A program made the position numbers and the translations under genes. From NCBI GenBank assembly GCA_903772945.1, contig CAICTM010000371.1, forward strand, positions 1 through 64,000: a stretch of DNA of 64,000 nucleotides, read 5' to 3'. Source of the stretch: Seminavis robusta (taxonomy: Eukaryota > Bacillariophyta > Bacillariophyceae > Naviculales > Naviculaceae). Shown piece by piece: positions 10,947 to 21,506 of this stretch. Under the pieces are notes generated by a model. The model saw only the letters and a list, made by a program, of their open reading frames with translations, did no database searches and was not told the origin of the DNA. How positions within the stretch are numbered: position 1 is the first letter of the stretch; each line of letters starts with the position of its first letter.

Positions 10947-12134
10947 ATGAAGAAGACTACCAGTAAGAAGAAAACCATGCCAGAAGAGCAACATCCCGAG
11001 TACAAATTGACCGACGGCGACATGAAGTTTGACAGCTACAGTTGCATGGGACCTGAATTTGGAGGCGATGAACGCAATGTTCCATGGAAAGAACTGGAAC
11101 GGGTAGAAACAGAGCGTCGAGAAATTCTGAAACGAGTCGAGTTGCCCTTTTGGCGCATTTTGTGTTATTGGAGCGGAACATGCTTGAAAGCCTTGGCTAT
11201 GGACTGGTTGATCTGGGTACCCATTACGATCTTTGTCGCTCTTCGAATCCACGCTCGTGTGAGTGACACGGCGCCCGCCCTGGCCGAACGACTTGGAGAC
11301 ACAGATGTGGATGTTCTTGGAGGTTTTCTTTCCTTCCTGTTGGTGTTATTTGTGAATCAGACCAATTCACGTTTCTTCACAATGTATCAACTAGCCAAAC
11401 GAGTTGCAGGTCAAATTCAGGATGCTGCTGGACTTGTGGTGACGCAGCTTCCCAGTGGAGCTGCCAATCGCTTGGTGCGATATATGAATGCTGCTCATGT
11501 CGCAGGATACGTCGGCTTGGGGGGACCCTACAGCAAGAAACATTTCTTTGACCACTACAATAAAGAACACAAGCTCCTGAATTCCTACGAAATGAAGAGA
11601 GTGGATATTCTTGATATGGATTCAGGTTCGGGTGTGTTTAAGGAACTCTGCACTTGGTGCCAACAAGATGTTGGTCGCGCCAAAAAAGCTGGTCATGTGG
11701 ATAGCATTGAAGCCGCCGAACTGCACAATCGCATCCTGAATATTCGAGCCGCTATGGATGGCCTCTACGATTACACGGATCAGCCGACACACTTTTTCTA
11801 CATTCACTTTTTGTGCCTGCTGTCTGCCCTGTATTTGCCCTTGTTTGCGGTTGACAATGCCTTTGCCTGTGGATGGGGTGATGACTCAGATTGGAGCATT
11901 GAATTGGTCAATGGCTTGATGGTCCTGGTTCAAGCCATTTTTGTGGTGGGTTTGAGATTGCTTGGTCAAAAGATGGTGGATCCCTTTGGACTGGACTTGG
12001 AAGATTTGAGTGTCATTACTTATGTGTCTACCACCATTGAAAATTGCAGAATCATCCTGAACTCCCAGCAGGAACAAGAGGTGGATGAAGCTGCAGAAAC
12101 TCCAGGTCTCAACAAGATTGAACAAACGGTTTGA
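10947..12134 (+). CDS. Bestrophin-family anion channel
   Basis: A single-exon protein of 395 residues. Four hydrophobic segments appear at about 85-101, 124-140, 281-300 and 319-340. Family hallmarks: a pore-lining helix followed by NQTNSRFF (counterpart of the bestrophin 'RTNTSY.R' segment) and, after the last helix, DPFGLDLEDLSV, the conserved acidic 'DPFG..D.DF' block that in bestrophins binds calcium or gates the pore. Expected role: chloride or bicarbonate conductance; in algae such channels can sit in thylakoids, but no clear plastid presequence is seen. The ATG at 10947 has A at -3. The frame stays open upstream to an ATG at 10752, which would add 65 Phe/Ser-rich residues; I prefer the inner start because the upstream stretch looks like translated CT-rich leader. 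Confidence 0.85.
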   Translation: MKKTTSKKKTMPEEQHPEYKLTDGDMKFDSYSCMGPEFGGDERNVPWKELERVETERREILKRVELPFWRILCYWSGTCLKALAMDWLIWVPITIFVALRIHARVSDTAPALAERLGDTDVDVLGGFLSFLLVLFVNQTNSRFFTMYQLAKRVAGQIQDAAGLVVTQLPSGAANRLVRYMNAAHVAGYVGLGGPYSKKHFFDHYNKEHKLLNSYEMKRVDILDMDSGSGVFKELCTWCQQDVGRAKKAGHVDSIEAAELHNRILNIRAAMDGLYDYTDQPTHFFYIHFLCLLSALYLPLFAVDNAFACGWGDDSDWSIELVNGLMVLVQAIFVVGLRLLGQKMVDPFGLDLEDLSVITYVSTTIENCRIILNSQQEQEVDEAAETPGLNKIEQTV

Positions 12135-12796
12135 GTGCGAAAGCAACGGGAAGTCCGCGAAACCTTGTGATATTGGTATAAAACACTGAAAAAGATTATT
12201 GAATGGATTCATAAAAGTTACTAGAGCATTTCGGTTCTTGTCGTGTCAGCTTGCCAGTTGAAATGCAGATCAAACAATGGCTACCACCCTGTGAGCGGTA
12301 CTGGTACCAACAGCAGATGGAGCTGTGCTGCTGTCCTGTCGTACTTTCAGTTAGTTGTTGGGCAGAAGCTTTAAAGAGGAAGCGGGTTGAGTCGTGTACT
12401 CGTTTGGGTCATGGATCTGACGCCATTGGGGATTTGAAGCCAAAGATACCATTACAGTCAACATTCAGATATATATACTGGGGGGGATTCAGGAATTCAG
12501 TAAATATAACAGCGAGAATAAATATTGATTTTATCCCTAACCCTAACTATTCCCGTAGAATTGTACGTGCTCTAGTACTAAAATAGGGTTAGAGTTAAAA
12601 ATGTGGGAACTGGAGTATTCTTAAATATTATAGAGCGAATAAATACAAAATTATAAATATAAGCGAGCGTTGACTGTATTTGACACCACTGCGAAGATCC
12701 ACCGTGCTCCTTCGAGGATCCGTGCAAAAGCCTCTCTCGGAACACAAACTCAAGTTCTGCAACAGCCCATCCATAGTAACCCCCCCGCTTATAAAG
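12135..12796. other. Intergenic, with telomere-like CCCTAA copies
   Basis: Plus-strand ORFs are short. An AT-rich stretch (12460-12665) holds two CCCTAA copies at 12535-12547 and one and a half TAGGGTTAGA copies in opposite orientation at 12584-12597, an inverted arrangement of telomere-type units. TATAAAG lies at 12790, only a few bases before the next start codon. Confidence 0.5.
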
Positions 12797-13324
12797 ATGT
12801 TTCGCTCTCTTGTTTTCCTGCTTGCTATCGTTTCGACATCGGCATTTACCGTTGTCCCTGCAAATACGCGGTCGTCCCATTCTTCTTCGAGGCTCTACCT
12901 GGACTTGCCCGGAGATGTGGATCCCCTCGTATTGGTGGCCGGAGGTGTGGCGGCTATTGGTGCCGTTGGAGCAGCAGTGATTTCGTCCAAGCTAGAGGGT
13001 ATTGACGAAGGTGGAAGTCCTACCCCATCTCCTGCGGCATCTGCCGACACAACATCAGAGGAAGTGGATCTCTCCATTCCATATGACGCAGCCGCGATGC
13101 TAGCGTACAAAGCGGCGGGAAGTCCAGGAGACTATGCGGCCTTCAAAGAAAAGTACGAGGAAGATGCAGTCAGTGATGTCACTGCCAAGAACATGGATAT
13201 CTCCATTCCCTACGACGCTGCTGCCAGAATGGCTTATGAAGCAGCGGGTAGACCAGGGGACTATGCTGCGTTCAAAGACAAGTACGAGGCAGATGCTGTT
13301 GCTGATGTCATTGGGAAGAAGTAG
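12797..13324 (+). CDS. Plastid-targeted protein with two 'SIPYDAAA' repeats
   Basis: A 175-residue protein. The N-terminus MFRSLVFLLAIVSTSAFTVV is a signal peptide ending in a Ser-Ala-Phe cleavage motif, the bipartite plastid presequence of heterokont algae. A hydrophobic Gly/Ala/Val helix follows (about 41-60), then a Pro/Ser linker and two tandem repeats of about 45 residues, each with SIPYDAAA, AYxAAGxPGDYAAFK and KYExDAVxDV. The repeats differ at few positions, pointing to an internal duplication kept under selection. I do not recognise a function; a membrane-anchored thylakoid or envelope protein is an inference. The frame is open upstream to 12680, but only the ATG at 12797 yields the signal peptide. 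Confidence 0.85.
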   Translation: MFRSLVFLLAIVSTSAFTVVPANTRSSHSSSRLYLDLPGDVDPLVLVAGGVAAIGAVGAAVISSKLEGIDEGGSPTPSPAASADTTSEEVDLSIPYDAAAMLAYKAAGSPGDYAAFKEKYEEDAVSDVTAKNMDISIPYDAAARMAYEAAGRPGDYAAFKDKYEADAVADVIGKK

Positions 13325-14484
13325 ATCCGTACGTACTGTACTCATAACTGATACAGTCCAACTTGGTTAGCGCCCGATCATGCTGAACTGCAGGGCACCA
13401 AGTGACTGCTTATCCAACCGAGCCAGAGATGTACTTTTCAAGAACAATGACACATGTGCTCCTATCATGATGCTCGGTCAATAGATACAAAGCTTGGATG
13501 TTGAGGATATCCGCAACGCAACATGACGATCAACTTCCTGGCCAATTCAGTAGTAAGATGGCTGTATAAGAGCGAGCAATCAAGGCCAAAGACGCTCGCC
13601 ATCAAGCCAACCTTTCATAGCCCCCTGGTGGAGGTAGATAGATACCACAAGACAAAGACGGCAAAGCAAGAGGCGTGCACTGGCTAGCCAGCTACCTGAA
13701 ACACCTAACTATAACAACAAAATCAACCTATTTGTATTGTCGTGGGTGGATGATTCTATGTCGTTGGATCTCATCTCAAGCAATGCCATGGCTGTTGGCT
13801 GTCCTAGATGCTTTCTACTGTACTTGGGGGTGTTCCGACATGGCTTGTATGACCCATTTCAGGATTTCAACCACCAAAAGCCCTTCAAATGTCAGTATCC
13901 TACCGTACAATTCAATTCCATCTCCCATGGACCTTGCGTGGTACCGGTAGCACCGGCAGCACTCCAAGCAATGCCCAAAAATGCTGACCAGAGCATTGCT
14001 TGATTTCTTAGAGAGTGAATTGGATAGTGTGTTTAGTGGTTCATGTCTAGCTAGCGGTAGATAGTGCTTATGCCCTGGCTGACCGCACTGAAAGAAACGC
14101 AACCATATCTGGCAGCAGAATTCAATACGGACGGTACCGGTACTTGCTACCAGGTACGTCTGTACCGGTACCCAGTGCGTTGATCATGGACCACACTTCC
14201 TGGCGTAAAACTCTGTCAGGGATGCCCGGTTCATTGGCAGCTTTGCTGTCTCCCGGCCACTGCGTCAGTCACGGTGACAGAAAAGACCGCAAAAAAGTGA
14301 TCTGAAAGAGCAACATTGAAGACCCCTATGATCTCCCACCTTCGGTTTGTCACAACACTTCCGACCAGACCGAGTGTGAGTAAAGTCTGGTTGCGGCGCC
14401 TTCTTGTTTCCGCATTGGAATTGGGTTATTCGAGTCCAAGAAGAACAGCATCATTCCATATTGTTTAATAAAGGAAATTCGAGC
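13325..14484. other. Intergenic, no supported gene
   Basis: ORFs of 88-95 residues overlap on both strands near 13675-14100 but lack domains and codon regularity. GTACCGGTAC palindromes cluster at 13939-14170. The region ends with the leader of the ankyrin gene. Confidence 0.5.
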
Positions 14485-15715
14485 ATGAGTGCATCAGCAG
14501 GAGAGCAAGTGGTGGTTGCAGAAGTGGCTACCGAAGAGCAAGCCCGTGATCTTCGTGCGGCAATTGATGGCCAGCTCGAGCTGGTTCGTAGTCTTTCGAT
14601 TGATGAGCAACTGGAATGGACTGTGGAGGAACAACTGGCTCAGATGGTGATGATTGTGTCGCAATATCCTGAAGGTGCCTTGCAACAAGCGGTGTTGATG
14701 ACTCATCCTCCCAGTGCGGAAGAAGAAGGGGCCAATTCCGTTGCACCCCCAACCACAGCCACTTTCAGTGGTCGGTTACCCATTCACTTGGCCTGTGATA
14801 CCAACGCGCCCATAGAGATTATCCGGTGGTTATTGGAACATGACGAACGCAAAGAATCCATACTGCGCAAGGATAAATGGGTAAGAGCTTTTTTGTCTTG
14901 TGCAGCCGAGTGTGGGAAAGGGTTCACGTATCACGTCCCTCATTTTTTGTTTGTTTTGTTCGGAACGTTCGAAGGGTGACCTTCCCATTCACACGGCATG
15001 CTCTCGAAAAGATGTCGAGGTGGTTCGCTTATTATTGGAAAGTGATAGCGACAAGAGCACCATAGTGACAAAGGATAACACTGGCGCCTTACCAATTCAC
15101 ATGGCTTGCAGATACAATGCCCCCAAAGAGGTGATTCAAATGCTGTTGGAAAACGACTTGGAAGGAAAGTCTCTTTTTGTGGGTGGTACCTATGATCAAT
15201 TGCCGCTCCATGTCGCCTGTCGTTGCAATCTGCCACCTGCCTCCATTCAACCCTTGCTGGATTTTGATACGGATAAAAAGACCGTATTGGTGGAGGACAA
15301 TGCTGGACGTTTGCCATTGCATGTTGCCTATCTTCGAAACTCTCACATGGAGGTCACTCGAATGTTGTTGGAAGCCATGATTTGCGGTCGCATTGAAAGA
15401 CTTGGATTGGACTTGTGGAAAAGGGACATGGGGCGGATCTATACGAGTTTGAGTGCTCATGAACGAGATTTCAATGCCAATGACAAGTTGGAAATGACAA
15501 GGGAAGCCTTGAAAGAATTTATTCAGCGGGCATTTGTTTTCGAGCTGGGAATTTGGAAAGCCAGCTGTGTAAGAGGCTCGAAAGAACGGTGTCGAGAGGA
15601 TTGTGAATACAAAAAGGAAAGACGCATCAAAAGTGGGGCAGAAATTATCATTCCGCATGTTGTATCTTTTCTGGAGAATGAACCCATTGAGAAGCTTGTG
15701 CAACAACTCACATAG
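14485..15715 (+). CDS. Ankyrin-repeat protein (2 exons)
   Basis: Exons 14485-14880 and 14975-15715 flank a 94-nt GTAAGA...GAAG intron in phase 0, giving 378 residues. An N-terminal helical region (1-90) is followed by five ankyrin repeats (about 94-275), each with the LPLH/LPIHxAC core: GRLPIHLAC, GDLPIHTAC, GALPIHMAC, DQLPLHVAC and GRLPLHVAY. The intron falls exactly between repeats 1 and 2. The C-terminal 100 residues contain a short Cys/charged cluster (SCVRGSKERCREDCEYKKE) and no known domain. It should be a cytosolic or nuclear protein-interaction scaffold; such ankyrin proteins are multigene families in diatoms. The ATG at 14485 opens the Ala/Glu-rich N-terminus; no earlier in-frame ATG exists. 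Confidence 0.9.
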
Positions 15716-15970
15716 TTGTGGAAAACACCGACCTACCGACATCTACAAGAAGAACAATCCACATTAGGACTGAAAGTTTGGATCTACTCCCAGCATCTGC
15801 ATTTCTCCGCACCATGCACACCCACAAAAATGGCGTCACGCTATGGTAGATGCAGCAGGGTAGGGATCCATTGGTTTCGCTTTTGAAATAATGTAACCTT
15901 TAGAAATCTACAGTTTTTTGAAACGAGCAGCAAGCGTCATGTTTCTATTCTAGGTAAGATCTCTGCGAAC

Positions 15971-17388
15971 CTACAGTTCTGTGGCAAAGGAAATGAGTGT
16001 CTGTTTGATTTCCTTAACAGACTCCTCAGCAAAGTTCTGGGCAATCCCTGGAGACACAAAATTGAACATGCAATTGAGTTCATCCCGAAATGTTACCGCG
16101 TGAATCATTGATACCGCAGCTTGACTGGGAGCATCGGTGCGCAGGGCGGCGCCGAAAAAGTATAGCTTTTCTACTTGGATGCTGTCACCGTAGGTTGCTT
16201 CAACAGGAGCCACGCCAACCGATGAGACCATGGTGGAATACGGTGGTAAGGTTGCAGGAGCATGCAGGAGCCTCCGTAACCATTCTCGAGGTTGTTGTGC
16301 TTCGAGTTCGATCAGAGTTCGACGGACAAACTGAGTCGATGGTTGGGCGACCATTGTCATCCAGTCTTGATCGTCATGTTGTCCGCAATCTTGGCCGTTG
16401 TATGCCAGACACCGGCAGATCCACACAAACACGCGTCTTCCATGTCTGCTGCGGCATACGCACGCATATTGACGGGTATCTGGACCGCTGCCACTATTGG
16501 TGATTCTTTCTTCTCGAGCAGCCTCAAGCGGGCTTTGAGAGCGGCAGCCACCAACGCGCCCTGGACGGAGCTGTTGTGTTCGCGGCATTTGGTTCGTAAA
16601 AGAGTGGTGTGTTCGGCTGACAGAGAAAAATGTGCCACGTTTATAACGCTGGGTCCACCAAAGCCATCATCGTTTGGGATGTTTTGCAACCCTTCCGGTG
16701 GTAGAACGGCCGTACCATCTTGCAGAGTAGGTCGTTCCTTCCCAAGGGCAGCTGTAAAATCCTCTTGGCCGTCAAAGAGTGGTTTTGGTGCGCTGTCTTT
16801 GGCATAGTCATCCCCAAGCAGTAATCTTTGCAGATCTGTCAATCGTTGTGTAGCAACTGAGTCCTTCTTGCTGTTGCCTTGCAAGACTTGCTCCAAATGT
16901 AGTAAGAAGGATCGTGCCACTCTGAGGGCTCCTGGTCCATCACTCAAGGCATGACACAATGAAAAGATGAATTGTATAGACTGTCCGGTTGCAGAGTTTT
17001 TATCTTCCTGCTTTATCCAGCATCTCACAGCAAAAGAGCCCTCTTCAATCGTCAGAGCCGTCGTGCCCATCTCTTGTAGCTTTGGGATCAAGTCAGGCAA
17101 ATCTCTCCCTTGGGGTACTTGCTCCACTTGAAAAAGTTTAGTTTCTTTGCTGCTGTCGATTCCGACAAGGCCATAACGTTGTCCCAAGGGACCCATATCA
17201 CCCTCCTTGGCAACCAATCTGACCTGCAGCTGCTCTCGTTCCGAAACACATCGATCCCAGGCGTCCCTCAGCTTGGATTCGACATCATCCTTGGCGCATG
17301 AGATTTTCAGCTGCATGCCCACATTACAGGTAGACGTCGCCAGCATGGACTCATAATCGTTCAGGTCTCTAATTGAGGAGGAGCTCAT
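15971..17388 (-). CDS. CoA-dependent acyltransferase-like protein (HxxxDG), frame-broken
   Basis: The 5' part (17388 down to about 16370) encodes a condensation/BAHD-type acyltransferase fold: the catalytic HxxxDG motif appears as CHALSDGPG at about residue 146, and a later segment PIVAAVQIPVNMRAY matches the family's mid-region. The frame then meets a stop at 16357, while an overlapping frame carries the expected C-terminal half (QPSTQFVRRTL ... SMIHAVTFRDELNCMFNF) to 15971. The join falls near 16370-16400 and fits a one-base shift better than an intron: the only GT-AG choice would delete conserved-looking residues. It could be a recent pseudogene, an allele or an assembly error. Substrate unknown. 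An in-frame ATG at 17490 would add a hydrophobic leader of 34 residues; 17388 has the better context. Confidence 0.7.
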
Positions 17389-17923
17389 GGTTTGATGGCG
17401 TGTTACTAGTAGAAGAGCTGCTGGAAGTGGATGTTGTACTCGAAAATTAAATGTGGGAAAGATCAAAAAAAGATTTCGGGCAAAACACATTTTTATTTTA
17501 TAGGGATGTCAACACATACATCACAAGAGCGGTGTCTAGCTAGCTAGCAAGCTACCGGTAGAACTTTAACTAGCTCACACCTCATACCAGTACTTATTTT
17601 GAAATCGCCAGACGCTCACTTTCCCATGGACAGGCCTGCTTTGAAAGCGGGGGCTTGCTAGAGTAGATCTAGGGAAGTTATATAAGGATGATGGCTAGAG
17701 TCCTGTCGGGATCCCAGCATCGCAGAGTTGGTTCCCTCGAAGATGCGCAATCGTTGTTGTCCGTTGATGAAAGACGGTGGACGAGCTAGCAGTATGTAAA
17801 AGCATGGTTTTGTAGAAGAGGGTTTGATGAATGCAAATACATAACTACATATTATGTGTTTCTTTGTCTGACAAATGGCTGGTCGAATCCAGGCAGGATA
17901 TCCTGTGGCACACCTCCTCTTGC
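17389..17923. other. Intergenic gap between two minus-strand genes
   Basis: Contains CTAGCTAGCTAGC and TACCGGTA near 17535-17560 and a short leader for the acyltransferase. The plus-strand ORF at 17831-18541 is antisense to the next gene and is discounted. Confidence 0.5.
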
Positions 17924-20441
17924 TTAGAAGAAAGCAATGACGTGAGAGAAAAGGACATGGAAAGGATACTTGGTCATGGTCGTAATTCTCAGGACATGGC
18001 TTCCCTCGGAGACCTCATCCGCTATGATTTTGCAAAGAGCCCCGCTCACTTCGACTGGTGGCTTCTGAATGCTGGGTACCTCAAGCTGTTGCCCGTCGAG
18101 CTCGAGGATCACATGCTGAAACATTGGCATTCTACGCCTCTTTGCACAGGAGTCGATGAAGCATGGTGGCTCGCAGAGAACCACAGGGCCGTTGCCGTTC
18201 GATGTAAAGGCCACAGATGCCGTGGCTGCATCTTCAGGTTCGTATTCCAATTCCTCCTCTGTTGCATTTTTGTTCGCTCCTGGGCGCAAGCGTTTCGTTC
18301 CGTCTCCAAGGGAGAGTCTATAAGCATGCTTGCGGTCTGTATACCCAAGAGGCAGATTTCGCTTCTCCAAGTTGTCGACTGCCCACTCCGGATCATCCGC
18401 AAAATGAGCACCTCCCAATCTCGGCATGGGATCAGCAGGAGCAAACGTGTTGTCTCCCTCTTCGCTATGTTGTATGGCATCTTTCAGCTCGAGACCCAGG
18501 TTGGGCAAATAACTTGTAATGCTGTTTTTGTCCAAGATTAGAGCGCGTCGAGAGTGAGGTAAGGAGGCAAGACGTCAAACGTCTTGATGAGCCCTGGACT
18601 TACCAGTTTGGAATACGATTGCAGAAAACCTCTGAACAGAAAGTGGGCGGCGGCAACGACTTCAGTGATAGGGCCCGTTGTTTGCTTTGCTTCTCGCTAG
18701 ATTGAATCTCGAGCATCATGTCCTCGATTCCGGTGGGCGAGGAAAGGATTCCTGCGGCGCTTCTCAAAGCACGGACGATGGGCAGTGCATTAAGTTCACC
18801 TCGCAGTTCATGAGAGCGTGTTCCGCCGTCTGCATCGATTTGGTTGTGTTGTGATGAGACAAGTTTCTCGTCAGTGATCAGTTTTGCAGGGCACGAAAGC
18901 GCAACGACAAACACTGCGGAAACAAGCAATGGACCTAACTTACACCAGATATGACGACAACCGTAGAGGGCACCGCAAACTTCGCCGCCACTAATAGCTT
19001 CCTGAGGAAAGCTGTCAAGGGAGACGTTCTTTGCAGCCAGCTTCTTCGCAATGAAGGGTGGGATTTGATCACATGGTGCTTCGTGTTCTTGTCCACAATC
19101 AAGGAGGGGGAGCGCCTTCCCAGTATCAAATGCTGCATTGGAGAAAGATTGCAAATGATCCAAATGCCAAATAGAGCCAACAGGATCAACTCCAACGAAG
19201 TCAACCATGGGAGAGTACTTATCAAATATTTCAGACCAGAAAGAATTTCTTCCTTCATCCCACTTTTTCTTCCAGTTGTCAGATCCAATGTAGTCTTCTT
19301 CTCTTTGCTCTGGAATGTTTTCCATGTCGTCCCATATCTCCGCGTCGTGTCCCACTCCAATGCCAATAACTTTCTTCTTCTTTCCCCTGCGCGATCGACC
19401 GTGTGGTCCACCTCGATTGACCAGTATCATGGCCGGGTCGGAAGCGAATGCCCAGCGCACGAAAGCTATTCCAGAGAAACATGTCAGGATGAGGGGAAAA
19501 ATCATACGCTCGCGGTAAAGGATGTGATAGTCCCATTCGGTGTTGCCTACCTTCAAATTGAGCCGGTGGGTCATTTTGCATGGACTCATCGAGATCCCAT
19601 GCAATGACATCGATTGACTTGCCAATCAAGTTGGAGACACACACTATGATGAAACAACGCCAGGGATGAAAATATGAGCAAGACGCGCCAATGCGAAGAT
19701 AGTGGCTTCAATTACCACTTTAGGATCACACGTACTGTGGGCTTTCTGGGGACCTTCTCTACTGATATCATTATCCTGGGCGTGGTTCATGACCTGAAGC
19801 TTCAGGCCAGCTGCTTGTGCGATCGGACGCAAACGCTGCTCTGTCTTGAATGGAAATGTGTCTTTGTAGAACACATCCCGTCCCGCCATTTGTGCCGATC
19901 CGATAAAAGCGACTCGCAAGGCACAGTCCTCGTCATGTTGGGATTTGCTTCTGCTAGCGTCATGACAGAGAGCAATCTTTCTCGACAGTCGTTTGGTCAG
20001 AAGAAGCATTGACTCTTCACTTCCTCCGACGGGTGTTCCATTTTCAAGAGAACGTTCGTCACCATGAAAGAAATCGAGAATGTTTCGTTCAGCATTCTTT
20101 GCGGCCAAGGCAATTGGATACCACGGCGAGTCCTCCTTGGGGAGATCGGGGGCAATGTGAACTTCCATATGACGCCGAATACTCAAATGGCGCGACGAAG
20201 TGGAGCTTCCCCACGAATGAAGGAGCATGGGCACAAGCGTAATGTGGAACAGGCCAATGAAAGTCACAGCCACCACGATCTTGCGCCATTGATGATGAAC
20301 AAGTGGTGGCATCACAACCTTGCGGGCCCGCTTCGTCTTGGAGAAAGAGTCCGTCCTCGTCACATGCCTCTCATCTTTGGTCTTTCGATGAGCTAGGTTC
20401 ATCATGGTTCCTCCCTTCGGAATTGCAGCAAAATGCTCCAT
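17924..20441 (-). CDS. Type II membrane protein of unknown function, at least 5 exons
   Basis: Exon 1 (19736-20441), exon 2 (19551-19643) and exon 3 (18944-19465) join cleanly through 92-nt (GTACGT...TAG) and 85-nt (GTAGGC...TAG) introns, all phase 1; a 114-nt intron (GTAAGT...GCAG) then leads to exon 4 from 18829. A last coding stretch ends at 17924. Between about 18540 and 18700 two frames on the same strand both look coding, so the 3' splicing is unresolved or the gene carries a frameshift. The protein has a basic cytosolic N-terminus, one membrane helix at about 54-75, then a lumenal domain with conserved-looking segments (ALRVAFIGSAQMAGRDVF, IDVIAWDLDES, GGEVCGALYGCRHIW, VVLCEPPCF). The shape suggests a Golgi-resident enzyme, possibly SGNH-hydrolase-like, but I do not recognise it. 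The start is the first ATG after an upstream possible splice acceptor. Confidence 0.65.
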
Positions 20442-20870
20442 TCGAACGAACAACGATTGGATCTTGTGTCCTGTGAAGCTTTTTGTGAGATGCTTGAGGC
20501 GTTGGTCCAATCCATAAATCAGATAACCTGAAGTTGAGTGCTTTCAGATGGATCCATAGCTGCCAAAGATATGGATTCTTAGGGTAAGTTATGTGAAGTT
20601 TATGTGATATACAGTGGGATAGCTGGAAGTTGTGAGCTTCGACGACGATGTGAAAACCACACGACCACAGAGGTCGAGAGGCAACGAGATTTCATTTATT
20701 CTGAACCCTAACGTACTAACAAAGATACCACCGTCGATGCTGCACGACATGAGAATGCATGGAGGTGGCCGCTGACCCGCCATGCCATTGTTCAATGGTA
20801 GACGCCGGATGCCTCTGAAATCCCCTCTGAAACGACCAATTTGCTCTCCTGATCTGATACCGGTGTTACC
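20442..20870. other. Divergent intergenic region
   Basis: This 430-bp gap separates a minus-strand and a plus-strand gene and should hold both promoters. CAG|GTTATCTG at about 20520 on the minus strand could be an acceptor of a 5' untranslated exon of the membrane-protein gene. A 68-residue minus-strand ORF (20589-20795) is not supported. Confidence 0.45.
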
Positions 20871-21218
20871 ATGAGCGGTCCAACAGCAGAAGAAATTGCC
20901 AAGGCGATGACGGAGGCAGTCGAGTTGAACGACCGCCTGAAGGCAAGGTTCAATGCGACTGTTGCTTTTTCCGTGGACGGTTCCGATCCCTTCATCCTGA
21001 AGTGTACCAAGAGTGGTAAATCTTCAGAAAAGCCAGATTTACAAGTCAAGACTTCCTTGGATGTTCTTCAGGCTCTGTTGGCCAAGAAGATCACACCCCA
21101 ACAGGCTTTCATGAAAGGCAAGCTCAAGATCAAGGGCAACATGGGGCTGGCCATGAAGTTGCAGTTGGTTCTCGATGCGACAAGAAAGCACATGGGCTCT
21201 CAAACAGCACGTCTATAG
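20871..21218 (+). CDS. SCP2 sterol-carrier-domain protein with peroxisomal C-terminus
   Basis: A 115-residue, single-exon protein spanning one SCP2 domain: an amphipathic N-terminal helix, strand segment ATVAFSVDG, then the lipid-tunnel part with TSLDVLQALLAKKITPQQAF and KLKIKGNMGLAMKLQ, the family's most conserved stretch. The C-terminus is ARL, which fits the PTS1 consensus for peroxisome import. Role: transfer of acyl-CoA or sterols in peroxisomes, probably supporting beta-oxidation. Length equals the free-standing SCP2 family. The ATG at 20871 follows ACC. Confidence 0.9.
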   Translation: MSGPTAEEIAKAMTEAVELNDRLKARFNATVAFSVDGSDPFILKCTKSGKSSEKPDLQVKTSLDVLQALLAKKITPQQAFMKGKLKIKGNMGLAMKLQLVLDATRKHMGSQTARL

Positions 21219-21506
21219 TTTGAATAAGCTTGAACAGATAATATTGACTGATCAATCTTATAATAGAAGGGCGCGACTACATTGATTTGCAGAATCTTCT
21301 ATCAGAGCGAGCTGTAGGAAAGCAACCCTAAGCATTCGGGTTGCCAAACAAGGAAAGTGATCTATTATTACTTTAGTGCGAGACACTGCCTGAATCACAC
21401 TGGTTACATCCATCGTTTGATATCCGGATGAAGAGGACCACACCCATCGCTGCCACAGCTCAGCATCAATCGTCATAGTCAGAAGCCTACAAGTTCCAGC
21501 ACCTGT

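Noticed and set aside
18914-18943. A 30-nt intron in the type II membrane-protein gene
   Set aside because: Although it has GTAAGT and a pyrimidine-rich CCGCAG end, a 114-nt intron from the same donor to 18830 joins HIW to Tyr and GGTRSHEL with a better reading; the 30-nt version keeps a less protein-like stretch.
18951-19607. A 218-residue plus-strand ORF
   Set aside because: Runs antisense across exons and introns of the type II membrane-protein gene; no domain.
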